Source: CAZDUS01 sp964508705 (lineage in GTDB: Bacteria; Verrucomicrobiota; Kiritimatiellia; CAIKKV01; CAITUY01). From it: a stretch of 30,928 bases of DNA. Each line of letters begins with the position of its first letter. Within the stretch, counting starts at the first letter, position 1. Shown here piece after piece: positions 30,848-30,928 of the stretch. The notes beneath the pieces were generated by a model. The model was not told the origin of the DNA and searched no databases. It saw only the letters and a program-made list of their open reading frames with translations. Made by a program: the position numbers and the translations under genes. The stretch lies in contig CAZDUS010000024.1 in assembly GCA_964508705.1 (NCBI GenBank), positions 1-30,928 of the forward strand, read 5' to 3'.

Positions 30848-30928
30848 CTTTCTGTCATGCCTTCAACCAATCCCCGAGGCAAAACCTACATCGGCCAGGC
30901 CAATAGACGGAATTTTTGACAACGTCAG

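Noticed and set aside
1..30928. CRISPR arrays, insertion sequences, rRNA or phage genes
   Set aside because: I saw no regularly spaced direct repeats, transposase-like reading frame, rRNA sequence or phage structural gene.

Overview
The window is about 31 kb of bacterial chromosome with moderate-to-high G+C and dense genes from about 6.6 kb onward. Both tRNAs have encoded CCA ends, several promoters are sigma70-like (TTGACA, 17 bp, then TATAAT-like), and most starts are preceded by Shine-Dalgarno sequences. No marker gene fixes the taxonomy. A membrane-bound Ech-type [NiFe] hydrogenase suggests an anaerobe or facultative anaerobe. The style of the genes and of the hairpin intergenic repeats recalls the PVC group (for example Kiritimatiellota or Verrucomicrobiota), but that is a weak inference. 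A run of exactly 100 N at 19188-19287 is an assembly gap of unknown true size; it truncates two genes.

Region 1 (1-6570) is gene-poor and looks like decaying accessory DNA. It holds an intact MazE/AbrB-like antitoxin whose MazF toxin is destroyed by a frameshift and deletion. It also holds a frameshifted piece of a PQQ-type beta-propeller protein, two unrecognised single-TM proteins (128 and 264 aa), and a 570-aa protein with a transglutaminase-like Cys-His-Asp core behind a good promoter. Further on are possible toxin-gene debris, a TIGR04076-like gene interrupted by an in-frame TAG, and a GNAT acetyltransferase. The remaining non-coding stretches are largely featureless.

Region 2 (6571-11130) is metabolic and ordered. 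leuB and asd form a minus-strand unit ending in a strong terminator. Divergent from it are a YihY/BrkB membrane protein fused to a cyclic-nucleotide-binding domain and an AmrS-type radical SAM enzyme. Region 3 (11130-18210) holds a ppiD-like periplasmic folding factor gene and a compact six-gene echABCDEF operon on the minus strand. The operon has its own terminator, a plausible promoter, and a perfect TGTGA-N6-TCACA (CRP/FNR-type) palindrome beside the -35 box. The nickel-binding cysteines of EchE are intact.

Region 4 (18210-26170) has a Gfo/Idh/MocA oxidoreductase gene running into the gap. From the other side of the gap come a metallophosphoesterase with a TM segment and an external domain, an MgtE-type transporter lacking its usual N-terminal domain, and a DEDDh exonuclease. 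Then comes a translationally coupled operon: DUF2141 exported protein, then AarF/UbiB-family kinase, then CrtI-type desaturase. Region 5 (26170-30928) has tRNA-Leu(GAG) with rdgB directly downstream, prfC on the minus strand, a galactokinase-like GHMP kinase, and tRNA-Asn(GTT). Hairpin repeats lie between these, including two copies of one family 1.5 kb apart.
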